From Alteromonas sp. KUL106 (lineage in GTDB: Bacteria; Pseudomonadota; Gammaproteobacteria; Enterobacterales; Alteromonadaceae), in assembly GCF_009811415.1 (NCBI RefSeq), contig NZ_BLIG01000049.1, positions 1-52,671 on the forward strand: a stretch of DNA of 52,671 nucleotides, given 5' to 3'. Position 1 is the first letter of the stretch. Each line of letters opens with the position of its first letter. The notes under the pieces are model-generated. The model worked only from the letters and a program-made list of their open reading frames with translations, had not been told where the DNA came from and searched no databases. The translations under genes were made by a program, and so were the position numbers. Positions 26,772-36,229 of the stretch are shown one piece after another.

Positions 26772-27493
26772 GCGTCTGCGTTTTTATTTGCCTTGTTCTT
26801 TTTGTCGATAAGGGCATAGATTTGTGCATTTGACGCGATAAGCGTGTAAATGCTTTGCAGCATGTGTTGTGCATGCAAATCAGCGATTGCCTCAGCACTC
26901 AGCGCCGCTAGCCTATCTTCATCAATGGTATATAACCCTGTTATAGACGTTTTGCTTCCGTTTTCAAAGGTAATATCTAGAGTGAATGGTGTAATAAGGT
27001 TGTGCTGTTGCAGCGCAGCAATGAAACGTTGATTTTGCGTTTCACCGTCAAGAAGCTGGGCCAAGATCTGCTGCTTCTCTAACAGGTAGTTAGTCGGCTC
27101 ACCCATGTTATCAAAAAGCGGCGTTCCTTTTTCATTGCTTACGGAAGCGTTATCCAGATCAATGCACAGCACGCGGTTACTGCCGTCAGCGCCTTGCGCT
27201 TCAGTGCCTACATAAAAAGGCAGGCGTTCAAACTGCGCGGGAATATAAACCGCATCCCATTCACTCTGTTGCCAAAATAGGTTTTCTTTTTCTTCAAAAC
27301 CTAGCAAGGCAGATAAGCCAAATTGTCCAGAGTCGTCAAACTTGGTGATCACTACGGGATAATGTACCACAAGCTTGTTGAGCTCAGAGACCACCACAGG
27401 AACAAGATGTTGATTGGCACCGAGTGACAATGCATCGTCGGTTACTTTCAAATCTGCATGCTGTTTATTATTAATGGCAACCATATGAGTCAT
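26750..27493 (-). CDS. SapC family protein
   Basis: 247 residues with the SapC-type core: LNKLVVHYPVVITK, then FGLSALLGFEEKENLFW and WDAVYIPAQFERLPFYVG in the N-terminal half. SapC was named from a Campylobacter S-layer gene cluster, but its role beside TonB receptors is unknown. It lies 26 bp after the halogenase and overlaps the DUF6445 gene. This trio with a receptor recurs in alteromonads and caulobacters. Confidence 0.88.
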   Translation of the reverse strand: MTHMVAINNKQHADLKVTDDALSLGANQHLVPVVVSELNKLVVHYPVVITKFDDSGQFGLSALLGFEEKENLFWQQSEWDAVYIPAQFERLPFYVGTEAQGADGSNRVLCIDLDNASVSNEKGTPLFDNMGEPTNYLLEKQQILAQLLDGETQNQRFIAALQQHNLITPFTLDITFENGSKTSITGLYTIDEDRLAALSAEAIADLHAQHMLQSIYTLIASNAQIYALIDKKNKANKNADAWFQTTN

Positions 27494-27519
27494 ACGTAGG
27501 TCCTGCTTATTGATTTACG

Positions 27520-29088
27520 TTAAACGGCCTGCAGGCCGAATTGGTGAATTTTATTAATAAGTTCGCGATGTTTGGGTAGCTTCTCTACCGCCATGTCACG
27601 CGCTTTTTTGTTCTGCATCAACTGTTGCTTGGCAAAGTCGGCGTTGACCCATTGCTGATGCGTGGCTAAATTCGAGGTAAACCCCATACCGTACAGGACA
27701 TACTGATAACTTGCCGCGGGGAATACCTCGTTGTTGCTGGTAAAGTCTTTGTCACTAGGCGGGTGGTATTGCCATAGCGCAAGTAATTCTTTTAATGAGT
27801 CAGGAATGGTGTGACTATCCCGATTGTCTCGCCAAAATGCACTGTCTTCTCGCTTGCTCAACATGTAATGCAGCTTTAAGAAGTCGATAATACGCTGCCA
27901 ACGGTAAGAAAAGGTGTCATTAAAGCGTTTCGCCACAATATCCATCACGGCTCGGTTTGCGGGTAACTGTTCGGCAATCATTGAGGCAGAAAGCTCCACC
28001 AGTACAAGCGCTGAGGCTTCTAACGGCTCTAAAAATCCCGCCGCTAAGCCAACAGCCACGCAGTTATTTTGCCAAAAGCGCTGCCTGTGTCCGCTTTGAA
28101 TAGTAATGTCTTTTACGTTTATCCCATCTATGCCGTTTAACGTGCTGGTTTGGCGAACGTAAGTGTCTAAGCGAGCATAGGCGTCATCTTTACTTTGATG
28201 CCTGCTGGAATAAACGTGACCTACGCCACGGCGCGACTGCAAACCGATATCCCAAATCCAACCGGCGTCTTGTGCGGTGGAGATAGTGTGGGAGGCGATA
28301 GGACATTGCGGTGTGTCATAGGGCACGTGTACCGCTAATGCTCGGTCGATAAAAAGTACATCGTCGCAGGGAATAAACGGTACCTTATAGTGTTCGCCGA
28401 GCAGCATAGATTTGAAGCCGGTACAGTCAACAAAAAGGTCGCCCTCTACTATTACCCCTTGCTCGGTGTGAAGGGCTTTAATATCGCCGTTATCGCTGCT
28501 TTCCACGCGGTTAACGTCGGCTAACACATGGTGTACACCTAGTTTTTCAGTACAGTGTTTGGTTAAAAAGGCGGTAAATTTTCCTGCATCTAGGTGATAA
28601 GCATAGTTTGCGGTGCCTGCAAACTCTGCGTGTCGTATGCTTTTAGGTGCACAGCCTGCTTCGCATATCGCTTCCTGAATACATACTGCATGGGAAAAAG
28701 ACTCGTTTAATTCTGGTGCTACTGTCTGCCAGTAAGGGCCTAAATTTGTTTGCGAAAACCCTTGGGGCAGCATAAGAGGATGGTAGTAAAAATCGTGCTC
28801 TTCACCGGTGGTCCACTTAGCGAACTTTGCACCTTGTTTAAATGTGGCGTCACATTCTTTGATGAAGGTGGTTTCGCTAATACCCAATGCAATTAGTGTT
28901 GAGCGCATGGTAGGCCAGGTGCCTTCACCCACGCCAATAATGGGCACATTTGGGCTTTCCACTAAGGTTACTTTAATGTCTTTGCGGGTAGCGCATTGAT
29001 GTTGCGCTGCAATACGACCAGCCGTGAGCCACCCTGCGCTGCCGCCACCGACTACTACAATGTGCGTTATGGGAGTTGCTGTTGTCAT
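27520..29088 (-). CDS. Flavin-dependent tryptophan halogenase-like protein
   Basis: FADH2-dependent halogenase family (PrnA-like) of 522 residues. The ATG at 29088 follows CAGGAAA; a longer frame adds 11 residues. It shows the FAD-binding GGGSAGW (14-20), the IGVGEGTWPT box, Lys84 in ATFKQGAKF at the position of the PrnA catalytic lysine, and the GLAAGFLEPLEAS stretch with the active-site Glu. The family WxWxIP motif appears as GWIWDIG, with Gly in place of Pro. Members beside TonB receptors, such as BrvH, halogenate free indole poorly and their native substrate is unknown. It lies between the receptor and sapC in one operon. Confidence 0.88.
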   Translation of the reverse strand: MTTATPITHIVVVGGGSAGWLTAGRIAAQHQCATRKDIKVTLVESPNVPIIGVGEGTWPTMRSTLIALGISETTFIKECDATFKQGAKFAKWTTGEEHDFYYHPLMLPQGFSQTNLGPYWQTVAPELNESFSHAVCIQEAICEAGCAPKSIRHAEFAGTANYAYHLDAGKFTAFLTKHCTEKLGVHHVLADVNRVESSDNGDIKALHTEQGVIVEGDLFVDCTGFKSMLLGEHYKVPFIPCDDVLFIDRALAVHVPYDTPQCPIASHTISTAQDAGWIWDIGLQSRRGVGHVYSSRHQSKDDAYARLDTYVRQTSTLNGIDGINVKDITIQSGHRQRFWQNNCVAVGLAAGFLEPLEASALVLVELSASMIAEQLPANRAVMDIVAKRFNDTFSYRWQRIIDFLKLHYMLSKREDSAFWRDNRDSHTIPDSLKELLALWQYHPPSDKDFTSNNEVFPAASYQYVLYGMGFTSNLATHQQWVNADFAKQQLMQNKKARDMAVEKLPKHRELINKIHQFGLQAV

Positions 29089-29172
29089 ACTGATTTCCTG
29101 AATAAAAACTGTGGCTACCAAAGGGTAGCCACGAATGTGGGACCAACAAACGCCGGCCCCAATTACGCGAAA

Positions 29173-32079
29173 CTAAAAGTTTCCGCGCACACCGAAGGCC
29201 CAACGTCTGCCGCTGTCTTCAACCAACAGCAAGTGATTAGAGAAGCGACCGCGCTTATGTACGAACTCTTCTGTAAGGTTAATACCTTCAAAGAAGATTT
29301 CTACATTGTCTGTCACGCTGTAGCTACCGCTAATGTCAAGCTGTTGATAAGACTCAACAATGGTTGGGCCGTCACCCTGCCCTTGTGTTAACGACTGAAC
29401 AAATGCGTCACGCCAGTTATAGGCAAGACGAATTTGATAGTCGTCAGTTTCATAAAATGCCACTAGGTTGTAAGAATCGCTTAACCCAGTTAGCGCAAAT
29501 ACTTGGTTAATATCGAATGGATCGAGTTCGGCATCACTATCAACAATGGTTCCATTGGCAAGTACACCAAAGCCGTTGTCGAAAGTGTGCTGAAGCGCAA
29601 TCTCGAAGCCGTCTACCGTCGCGTCTTCACCGTTATTTGGCAGTGTATTGGTAAACACAGCTACGTCGTCACCCGCATCTGGGGCGCTAGCGTTAGCGCC
29701 TGTAGACGGGTCTGTTAGCAGGCTGCCGTCAGCAAGCTCGAAGGTTTTGTCTTCTTGGCTATTAACAATAAAGTTCGATACCAGCTTTCTGAAGTAACCA
29801 ATTGATGCGTAGCTTGCTTCGTCGTAGTAATACTCAAGCGACAAGTCTAAGTTATCCGATTTGAATGGCTCTAGTGCAGGGTTACCACTGGTAGACGTTA
29901 AGTCACCACCCTGGCGGGTTGTGGTAATTACTGTTACCGGCGACATGCTGTTAAGCGTAGGGCGAGTAATGGTTGAGCTTGCTGCAAAGCGCGCAATTAA
30001 GTCGTCAGTAATTTCTAAACGTACGCTGAAATTAGGCAATAGCACGTCATAGTCAGACTCAGTGGCAATACTTTGTGCATTACCAAAACCAGCGAGCATT
30101 TCGGTCTGGTCCAGAATCGTTAAGCCTGTTATTGGCGCTTGCGTTCCGTTAACCGTCACATCCGTCATTTCATAACGCACACCAGCGGTTGCGCTTAAGA
30201 ACATGTCTGCCACTTCGCCTTCAAAGTCGAATTCCATATAGGTAGAGATGATATCTTCTTCAACTTCAAAGCTATTGTTACGACGCACCGCATCAAAGCT
30301 AATCGACTCACCATTTACGCTTTGATAATAAGACTCTAAAAACGCAAAGTTGGCTTCGCCATCATGGGCAAGCCAAGAGGTGGGCATACGACCGCTACCG
30401 CTTACGTCAGAAAGGAAGTCGCTGCCTGCGTCAAAAACGTATTGGCTACCTGCTGGAATTTCAGGTAAATCAGGGTAACCACAGTACGTACAGTGAATAC
30501 CTACACCTTCGTTGTCCCAACGGGTAAGTGATTTGGTTTCAGTGCTGTACTGTGCGCCAAAGCGAATTTCAGTTAGGCCGCTGCCATCTGTTACGTATTC
30601 GCCGTCAAAGCGCAGTTGGCTTACTGCGTCTTCTACCGCCCATCCGCGGCGCAGCATTACGTGAGCTCGGCTGTTAGCTTCATCAAGATGATTGCTTACA
30701 CCATCAGGCATAAGTGCAGGGTTGTAGATAGGGAAGCCGTCAGGACCTGTAACAATCGCGCCTTCCAATTCTTGTTGTCCACTATAAATAGTGCCATTAG
30801 GCGAAGCGAACATGCTGGCAACAGGCAAAATATTGTCATCTACTTGGAATCGTACGCGGTTGGCATAACCAATAAGTGAAAGCTGATCGCCGCCACCATT
30901 ATTGGCTTCGCGTTCAGCTTCTGAATGGCTTAAATCGAACGATAAGTTCAAGTTGTCAGAATACTGATAGTCAAAATTAAGGCCTATCGCGTAGGTATCG
31001 GTCAAACGGTCGAAGGTTTTGGCGTGCATATCCGTAGCCAAACCTACCTCCTGGTATAAATCGACAATAGTACCGTTTGCATCAACCGTTGGGCTGCGGC
31101 GATTGCCGCTTTCATCAAACAGGCTGCCGTCATCACCTACACCCTGAATATTTGGTGCAGTAAACCAGTGGCCGTACGACGTTGCTTCAGATTCTACGTC
31201 AAAATCTGAATACAGTGCGTCAGCGGTTACTACCAGTTTGTCGTTAGGTGCATATTGGAATACAAGATTAGCGTTTGTACGGGTACGCTCTTCAAAGGTG
31301 ACTTTGTGATCGTAGTTTCGCGGTGAAAATACATTGCCTGTCCAAGCTTCGCCTGACTGCGTAACAGGGTTTGGCACGCCAACGTTTTCTAGCCAACCGT
31401 CCATCTGAGCTTGGTTTAAGCGAGTCTCACGCTCTTGATGTGAAACGGCAAGCAATACACCGAAAGTGTCATCATTAAACGTGTTGCTAATAAGGCCAGA
31501 AAATTGCGGTGTTGTTTCTTCGCTATTTTCGTCGTAAACAGCTTTTACCGAGCCCGCCATTTTAAAACCGTTTAATGCAAACGGACGGGCGGTATTAATG
31601 TTAATGGTAGAGCCTACACCACCAGACTGCATTGTGGCCGTTGACGTTTTATGCACGTCTAGGCTGCTTACTAACTCAGAAGCAATCGTGTCAAAACTAA
31701 ACGCACGTGAATCGTTTTCAGACGCCATCTGACGGCCATTTACCAACACGGTGTTAAATTGTGGTCCGAAACCACGTACGGTAATTAGCTGGCCTTCACC
31801 GCCTGAACGATCGATAGATACGCCGGTAATACGCTGTAGTGATTCAGCTAAGTTGGTATCGGGAAAGTCGCCGATGTCTTCTGCGCTAATAGCGTCGACT
31901 ACGCCGGCAGAGCTGCGTTTAACATCCATCGATTTTGCAACCGATGAACGGATACCACTTACCTCAATCACTTCTACGTCTTTATTGGGTTGCGCGTCTT
32001 GGGCAAATGCACTATTGGCAGAAATAGCCGACGCTAAAACTGCTGCCACTGAGCATGCAAGCTTGGTTTTCCTATACAT
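29173..32079 (-). CDS. TonB-dependent outer-membrane receptor without STN domain
   Basis: Importer of 968 residues when started at the ATG 32079, where a normal signal peptide follows (KLACSVAAVLASAISANSAFA); a longer frame adds 44 unlikely residues. The plug begins at about VEVIEVSGIRSSVAKSMDVKR, and the barrel ends AFGVRGNF. It is clearly paralogous to the receptor at 22511-25675: the same VTVRGFGPxFNxVLxNGR, the same HCT(F/Y)CGY CxxC motif and the same C-terminal region EFVHKRGRFSNHLLLV. It lacks the N-terminal STN domain. It heads the run receptor, halogenase, SapC, DUF6445. Confidence 0.93.
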   Translation of the reverse strand: MYRKTKLACSVAAVLASAISANSAFAQDAQPNKDVEVIEVSGIRSSVAKSMDVKRSSAGVVDAISAEDIGDFPDTNLAESLQRITGVSIDRSGGEGQLITVRGFGPQFNTVLVNGRQMASENDSRAFSFDTIASELVSSLDVHKTSTATMQSGGVGSTININTARPFALNGFKMAGSVKAVYDENSEETTPQFSGLISNTFNDDTFGVLLAVSHQERETRLNQAQMDGWLENVGVPNPVTQSGEAWTGNVFSPRNYDHKVTFEERTRTNANLVFQYAPNDKLVVTADALYSDFDVESEATSYGHWFTAPNIQGVGDDGSLFDESGNRRSPTVDANGTIVDLYQEVGLATDMHAKTFDRLTDTYAIGLNFDYQYSDNLNLSFDLSHSEAEREANNGGGDQLSLIGYANRVRFQVDDNILPVASMFASPNGTIYSGQQELEGAIVTGPDGFPIYNPALMPDGVSNHLDEANSRAHVMLRRGWAVEDAVSQLRFDGEYVTDGSGLTEIRFGAQYSTETKSLTRWDNEGVGIHCTYCGYPDLPEIPAGSQYVFDAGSDFLSDVSGSGRMPTSWLAHDGEANFAFLESYYQSVNGESISFDAVRRNNSFEVEEDIISTYMEFDFEGEVADMFLSATAGVRYEMTDVTVNGTQAPITGLTILDQTEMLAGFGNAQSIATESDYDVLLPNFSVRLEITDDLIARFAASSTITRPTLNSMSPVTVITTTRQGGDLTSTSGNPALEPFKSDNLDLSLEYYYDEASYASIGYFRKLVSNFIVNSQEDKTFELADGSLLTDPSTGANASAPDAGDDVAVFTNTLPNNGEDATVDGFEIALQHTFDNGFGVLANGTIVDSDAELDPFDINQVFALTGLSDSYNLVAFYETDDYQIRLAYNWRDAFVQSLTQGQGDGPTIVESYQQLDISGSYSVTDNVEIFFEGINLTEEFVHKRGRFSNHLLLVEDSGRRWAFGVRGNF

Positions 32080-32620
32080 GATGGTGTGTGTCCTAATTGA
32101 TAATTTTAATGCGCCAGTGGTGTGCACCCCACTTGGCTTTCTCCGACAGCATGTCGCTGTTAATCCATCAAGACGACAGGGTTTGTAAAATCCCCCAAAT
32201 TTTTTTAACAAATTTTTAAATTAATGGAACTACAACGTTTAGAGGACATAATTTTTTTCGCCAGCGAAGACCACCACTCACCTTTACGTTTGTTTAAAAT
32301 GTAAACGATATTTAATGTATTCATGGTGTAAATGCTTTTCTATCTTGCTCATTTATCTTCTGTATGCCACTTCTATATAAATATTAGTTATGACTCGTAA
32401 GTAAATGATACTGGTGATGTATGCCCTTATAGCGTAGCTTTGCCGCAGATTCGCTTGAAAAATAAGCGAAATAAGAGGGGCTGTTCAACGCTAAATAAAT
32501 ACAGAAATTGCCTGTTCTGTTTTTGATTTCGCTAGAGAATGCTAGGCATAAACGAATAAAATGAGTTAATACAGTTTAAAGGGTGTCATTCTCGGATAGC
32601 CGGAATGCGAGGAGAAACGT
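32080..32620. other. Divergent regulatory region between receptor operon and pnt genes
   Basis: 541 bp without a gene. It contains an imperfect palindrome CGTTTGTTTAAAATGTAAACG (32287-32307), whose outer CGTTT/AAACG arms resemble LacI-type operators, about 210 bp before the receptor. It also contains AT-rich promoter-like DNA on both sides and the GAGGAG ribosome-binding site of pntAA (32609-32614). Confidence 0.45.
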
Positions 32621-33778
32621 GTGAAAATCATAGTTTTAAATGAATCAAAAGCGCCAGATCCGCTAAATAATGTGGAGAAGCGATGTGGACTTACGCCAAA
32701 TAGTGCACAGCGACTGGTGAAGAAAGGAGCGACCTTGCTAGTTGAAGCGGGCGCAGGCTTACACTCAGGGTATTCAGATAAAGAATATGAAGATGTGGGT
32801 GTCACTGTCATCGATGATGTGAATGGTGCATTATCAACCGCGGATATGTTGGTTGCGGTGAATAAGCCCACCGAAGCACAGCTAGCGTTGATGAAAAAAG
32901 GGGCCATTGTGGTTGGCCATCTTGACCCTTTCTTTCAGCAACCGCTTATTGAATCTATTGCAGAGAAAGGGCTAACCGCTATTTCTGTAGAGATGATTCC
33001 CCGTTCTTCTCGTGCTCAAAAAATGGACGCGCTAAGTTCTCAAGCCAGTCTTGCAGGGTACGTGATGGTAATGCAGGCGGCGAACCAGCTGCCATCAATA
33101 TTACCTATGATGATGACGCCGTCAGGGACGATTAAGCCAGCAAAAGTATTTATTATTGGTGCGGGTGTGGCGGGCCTTCAGGCGATAGCAACAGCGAAAC
33201 GCTTGGGCGCAAATGTGCTGGCTTACGACACCCGCCCTGTGGTGGCTGAGCAAGTAGAATCGTTAGGTGGCAAGTTCCTCAAGATAGACATTGGCGAAAC
33301 CGGCCAAACTAAAGACGGCTACGCAAAAGAACTGACCGACGAACAAAAAGCAAAGCAGCAAGAAGCCCAACGTGACGCGATTGCCGACGCTGACATTGTT
33401 ATTACGACAGCGCAGCTATTCGGCCGCAAACCGCCAGTGCTTATTTCAAAAGAGACTTTAGCGCTCATGAAGCCGGGCAGTGTGGTGGTTGATATGGCTG
33501 CAACATCAGGTGGTAACGTTGAAGGTTCGGTTGCTGGAGAAACCGTTGAAGTTAACGGTGTAAAGGTAATCGGTAACGGTCACTGGAGCCAGTATGTGGC
33601 GAGAGCTGCAACTGACATGTATGCCAATAATATCTACAACCTTGTTGATGAATTCTTTGATGATGAAACCAAGACCTTTGGCCTGAATCTGGAAGACGAC
33701 ATTTTGGCCGGCTGTGTGATTACCCACGACGGTAACATTACCAACGACATGCTAATCAACGCATACAAAGGAGCCTAA
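32621..33778 (+). CDS. pntAA: NAD(P) transhydrogenase subunit alpha part 1
   Basis: NAD(H)-binding domain I of the proton-translocating transhydrogenase, which makes NADPH from NADH using the proton gradient. The GTG start has GAGGAG at 6-nt spacing. The 385 residues show the alanine-dehydrogenase-like fold, with PRSSRAQKMDALSSQASLAGY (near 127-147) and the Rossmann motif GAGVAGLQAIATAKRLGA. The alpha subunit is split here: the membrane part is the next gene, 2 bp away. Confidence 0.96.
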   Translation: MKIIVLNESKAPDPLNNVEKRCGLTPNSAQRLVKKGATLLVEAGAGLHSGYSDKEYEDVGVTVIDDVNGALSTADMLVAVNKPTEAQLALMKKGAIVVGHLDPFFQQPLIESIAEKGLTAISVEMIPRSSRAQKMDALSSQASLAGYVMVMQAANQLPSILPMMMTPSGTIKPAKVFIIGAGVAGLQAIATAKRLGANVLAYDTRPVVAEQVESLGGKFLKIDIGETGQTKDGYAKELTDEQKAKQQEAQRDAIADADIVITTAQLFGRKPPVLISKETLALMKPGSVVVDMAATSGGNVEGSVAGETVEVNGVKVIGNGHWSQYVARAATDMYANNIYNLVDEFFDDETKTFGLNLEDDILAGCVITHDGNITNDMLINAYKGA

Positions 33779-33780
33779 TC

Positions 33781-34062
33781 ATGGAAATCATTTACCTACT
33801 TTTCATCGTGCTACTGGCTGCTTTTTTGGGTTTCGAACTCATTCGAAAAGTACCGGCTACTTTACATACGCCTTTAATGTCTGGCTCTAATGCGATATCG
33901 GGTATTACGTTAGTGGGGGCATTGGTTGCCTCGGGTAGCGACAATAATTTGCTAACGACCATTCTTGGTACTGCTGCAGTAGCACTGGCCAGCATCAACG
34001 TGGTGGGTGGCTATCTTGTGACCGATCGCATGCTTGGCATGTTCAAGAAAAAAAATAAATAA
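33781..34062 (+). CDS. pntAB: NAD(P) transhydrogenase subunit alpha part 2
   Basis: 93-residue membrane piece of the alpha subunit with about three helices: an N-terminal one, the middle ISGITLVGALVASG and the C-terminal GTAAVALASINVVGGYLVTDRML. It forms the proton channel with PntB. It lies between pntAA (2-bp gap) and pntB. In E. coli this segment is fused to PntA. Confidence 0.94.
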   Translation: MEIIYLLFIVLLAAFLGFELIRKVPATLHTPLMSGSNAISGITLVGALVASGSDNNLLTTILGTAAVALASINVVGGYLVTDRMLGMFKKKNK

Positions 34063-34073
34063 GGAGTATGCAA

Positions 34074-35462
34074 GTGAGTGATATCGTAACCGTAATAAAC
34101 CTTGCGTACGTAGTTGCTGCGGCACTATTTATACTTGGGCTTAAACTGCTTAGTCATCCAGATACCGCTAAAAAAGGTAACTTTATTTCTGCCATTGGTA
34201 TGCTGATTGCTGTGGTCGTTACCCTGCTTGACCAGGAGATCATTAGTTATCATTACATCCTGTTAGGTTTTGTTATCGGTGGCGCTTTTGGTGCGTGGAA
34301 GGCAAAAACCGTTGAAATGACTGCAATGCCCGAAATGGTGTCGTTATTTAATGGCTTTGGTGGTGCAGCGTCATTGCTTTTGGGGTGGGCGACGTTAGCA
34401 GGAATGAGCCTCATTACCCTTAAAACTGAGAGCGCATTTACCTTCATTACCCTGTTTTTTACTATTCTCGTAGGGGGGATTACCTTCTCAGGCTCGGTGG
34501 TAGCGTGGGGTAAACTGTCGGGCAAAATGAGTTCCAAAGCCGTGATTTTCACGGGCTTACGCGAGCTCAGCATTTTGCACCTAATTGGCATGGTGGTGAT
34601 TGGTTATTTCTTTACTACCGACCCAAGCAATCCAGTTTGGATTTATTGTGCAATTGCTTTGTCACTCAGCTTTGGTTTGTGGGCGACTATTTCAATTGGT
34701 GGCGCAGATATGCCGGTGGTTATCGCACTATTAAATAGCTATTCAGGTGTAGCAGCGTCGGCAGCAGGTCTCGCTACAGGCAACACAATATTGATCGTTA
34801 CCGGCTTACTAGTAGGCGCGTCAGGCTTAATTTTGACGAATATTATGTGTAAAGCCATGAACCGTTCATTAATGAATGTACTGTTGTCTGGTTTTGCCAA
34901 GCCTGTAGAAGCTGGCGAAAAAATTGAAGGCGAAATTAAAATTTTGTCAGCGCAAGATGCATTTTATGTATTAGAAGCAGCGCAAGCGGTACTGGTGGTT
35001 CCCGGGTACGGGATGGCCGTTGCTCAGGCACAACACGCGGTGCGTGAACTCCAGTCGTTGCTAGAAGAAAATGGCTGTACGGTAGATTACGCCATTCACG
35101 CGGTAGCAGGGCGTATGCCGGGTCACATGAACGTGTTGTTGGCAGAAGCCGATGTTCCTTATGACCAACTTTACGAGATGGATGATGTTAATCCGCGTAT
35201 GGAAAACTACGACGTGGTGATTGTTATCGGCGCAAACGATGTAGTAAACCCAGCGGCGAAAGAGATGAAGGGCAGCCCCATTTACGGCATGCCAGTTATC
35301 GAAGCTTATCGTGCGAAAACCGTTTTTGTACTTAAGCGTTCTGCAAACGCAGGGTTTGCCGGTGTCGATAACCCGCTGTTTTTCAAAGACAACACGCGCA
35401 TGGTTCTTGGTGATGCGAAAGATACTATCAACAGTATTATTCGCGAATTCGGAGACGACTAA
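34074..35462 (+). CDS. pntB: NAD(P) transhydrogenase subunit beta
   Basis: Membrane and NADP(H)-binding subunit. The likely start is the GTG at 34074, since AAGGAG (34061-34066) is 7 nt upstream of it but only 1 nt from the ATG at 34068. It has 462 residues: about nine membrane helices, then domain III with VVPGYGMAVAQAQHAV, GRMPGHMNVLLAEADVPY and VIVIGANDVVNPAA for NADP binding. It ends the pnt operon, followed by a strong terminator. Confidence 0.96.
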   Translation: MSDIVTVINLAYVVAAALFILGLKLLSHPDTAKKGNFISAIGMLIAVVVTLLDQEIISYHYILLGFVIGGAFGAWKAKTVEMTAMPEMVSLFNGFGGAASLLLGWATLAGMSLITLKTESAFTFITLFFTILVGGITFSGSVVAWGKLSGKMSSKAVIFTGLRELSILHLIGMVVIGYFFTTDPSNPVWIYCAIALSLSFGLWATISIGGADMPVVIALLNSYSGVAASAAGLATGNTILIVTGLLVGASGLILTNIMCKAMNRSLMNVLLSGFAKPVEAGEKIEGEIKILSAQDAFYVLEAAQAVLVVPGYGMAVAQAQHAVRELQSLLEENGCTVDYAIHAVAGRMPGHMNVLLAEADVPYDQLYEMDDVNPRMENYDVVIVIGANDVVNPAAKEMKGSPIYGMPVIEAYRAKTVFVLKRSANAGFAGVDNPLFFKDNTRMVLGDAKDTINSIIREFGDD

Positions 35463-35492
35463 CACAGCGTATCTCTTTGATACATCTTCTTT

Positions 35493-35523
35493 AAAGGCCT
35501 GTTTAAACACAGGCCTTTTTATT
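35493..35523 (+). terminator. pnt operon terminator
   Basis: Ten-bp stem AAAGGCCTGT (35493-35502) / ACAGGCCTTT (35509-35518) followed by more T residues, 31 bp after the pntB stop. Confidence 0.9.
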
Positions 35524-35647
35524 GGGTATTAAACTTAATTATAAAGTACTCAACTGTAGTTGTAGTCGAAGCGTCTCAGCTCTACTATGTGCAAGCAATA
35601 GAAGTCGAGTTTACTATTCAGATAGTCGCATAGAGATATACGAATAA

Positions 35648-36073
35648 ATGTCTACCAGCCCTTTTTATATTGAGCCATTTAAAAATTGTATTTTGATCAC
35701 GCTTCGCGGTAACTGGGATATGTCAACAAACATACAATATTTAGCCCAGCTTTCAGATTGTTTAAAAACCCGCAAAGGCAGGCCCTTCCATTTATTTGTC
35801 GATATGCGCGGTTGGCAAATCCCAAATTCTGAAACCTTTAATCAAATAAAGGCGCCCATCAAGTTAGACAGGAGAAGCCAGCTCAGCGAGACGTGGTTGG
35901 AAGATGACGCGACTGATGCTGATCATATCGCAACGAAGTTTTTTACTTCGCCATCGATTAAACTAGGATTTGAACTTGTTCGTACTCAAAGTATCTCAGA
36001 GTTTTTGACGCATTGTGAAGAAAAAGCAGACAAGATAGTCATGGACTACGTACGAACATGGATAGGCGAATAA
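35648..36073 (+). CDS. Small STAS/SpoIIAA-like protein of unknown function
   Basis: 141 residues, cytosolic. The pattern FYIEPFKNCILITLRGNW, then a helix, then PFHLFVDMRGWQIP resembles the alternating strand-helix start of STAS or SpoIIAA-like domains, but no phosphoacceptor serine motif was recognised. It is a single gene between pntB and speA. An 11-bp inverted repeat overlaps its stop codon. Confidence 0.5.
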   Translation: MSTSPFYIEPFKNCILITLRGNWDMSTNIQYLAQLSDCLKTRKGRPFHLFVDMRGWQIPNSETFNQIKAPIKLDRRSQLSETWLEDDATDADHIATKFFTSPSIKLGFELVRTQSISEFLTHCEEKADKIVMDYVRTWIGE

Positions 36074-36105
36074 TTATCGGTGTTCGATAAACAAAATTAT
36101 TCGCC
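36065..36105 (+). terminator. Hairpin overlapping the stop of the STAS-like gene
   Basis: Perfect 11-bp arms GGCGAATAATT (36065-36075) / AATTATTCGCC (36095-36105), with a possible inner stem TTATCG/CGATAA. No U-tract follows, so it may stabilise the 3' end rather than terminate transcription. Confidence 0.45.
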
Positions 36106-36156
36106 ACAATCGATATTTTATATCGCAACAACTATCGCGTTCAGCTTTGCGTTGTC

Positions 36157-36206
36157 TATAATACGCTGCTTATTTTCGCACTTTCCATGCTAGGTATAGA
36201 CCTAGC
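36157..36206 (+). promoter_or_regulatory. speA promoter -10 and leader hairpin
   Basis: TATAAT (36157-36162) lies 67 bp before the likely speA start. Between them a perfect 7-bp hairpin GCTAGGT (36189-36195) / ACCTAGC (36100+100-36206) with loop ATAG lies in the leader, about 24 bp before the TTG start codon. No good -35 element was found. Confidence 0.45.
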
Positions 36207-36229
36207 CCACTTACAAATAGGTGAATAAA

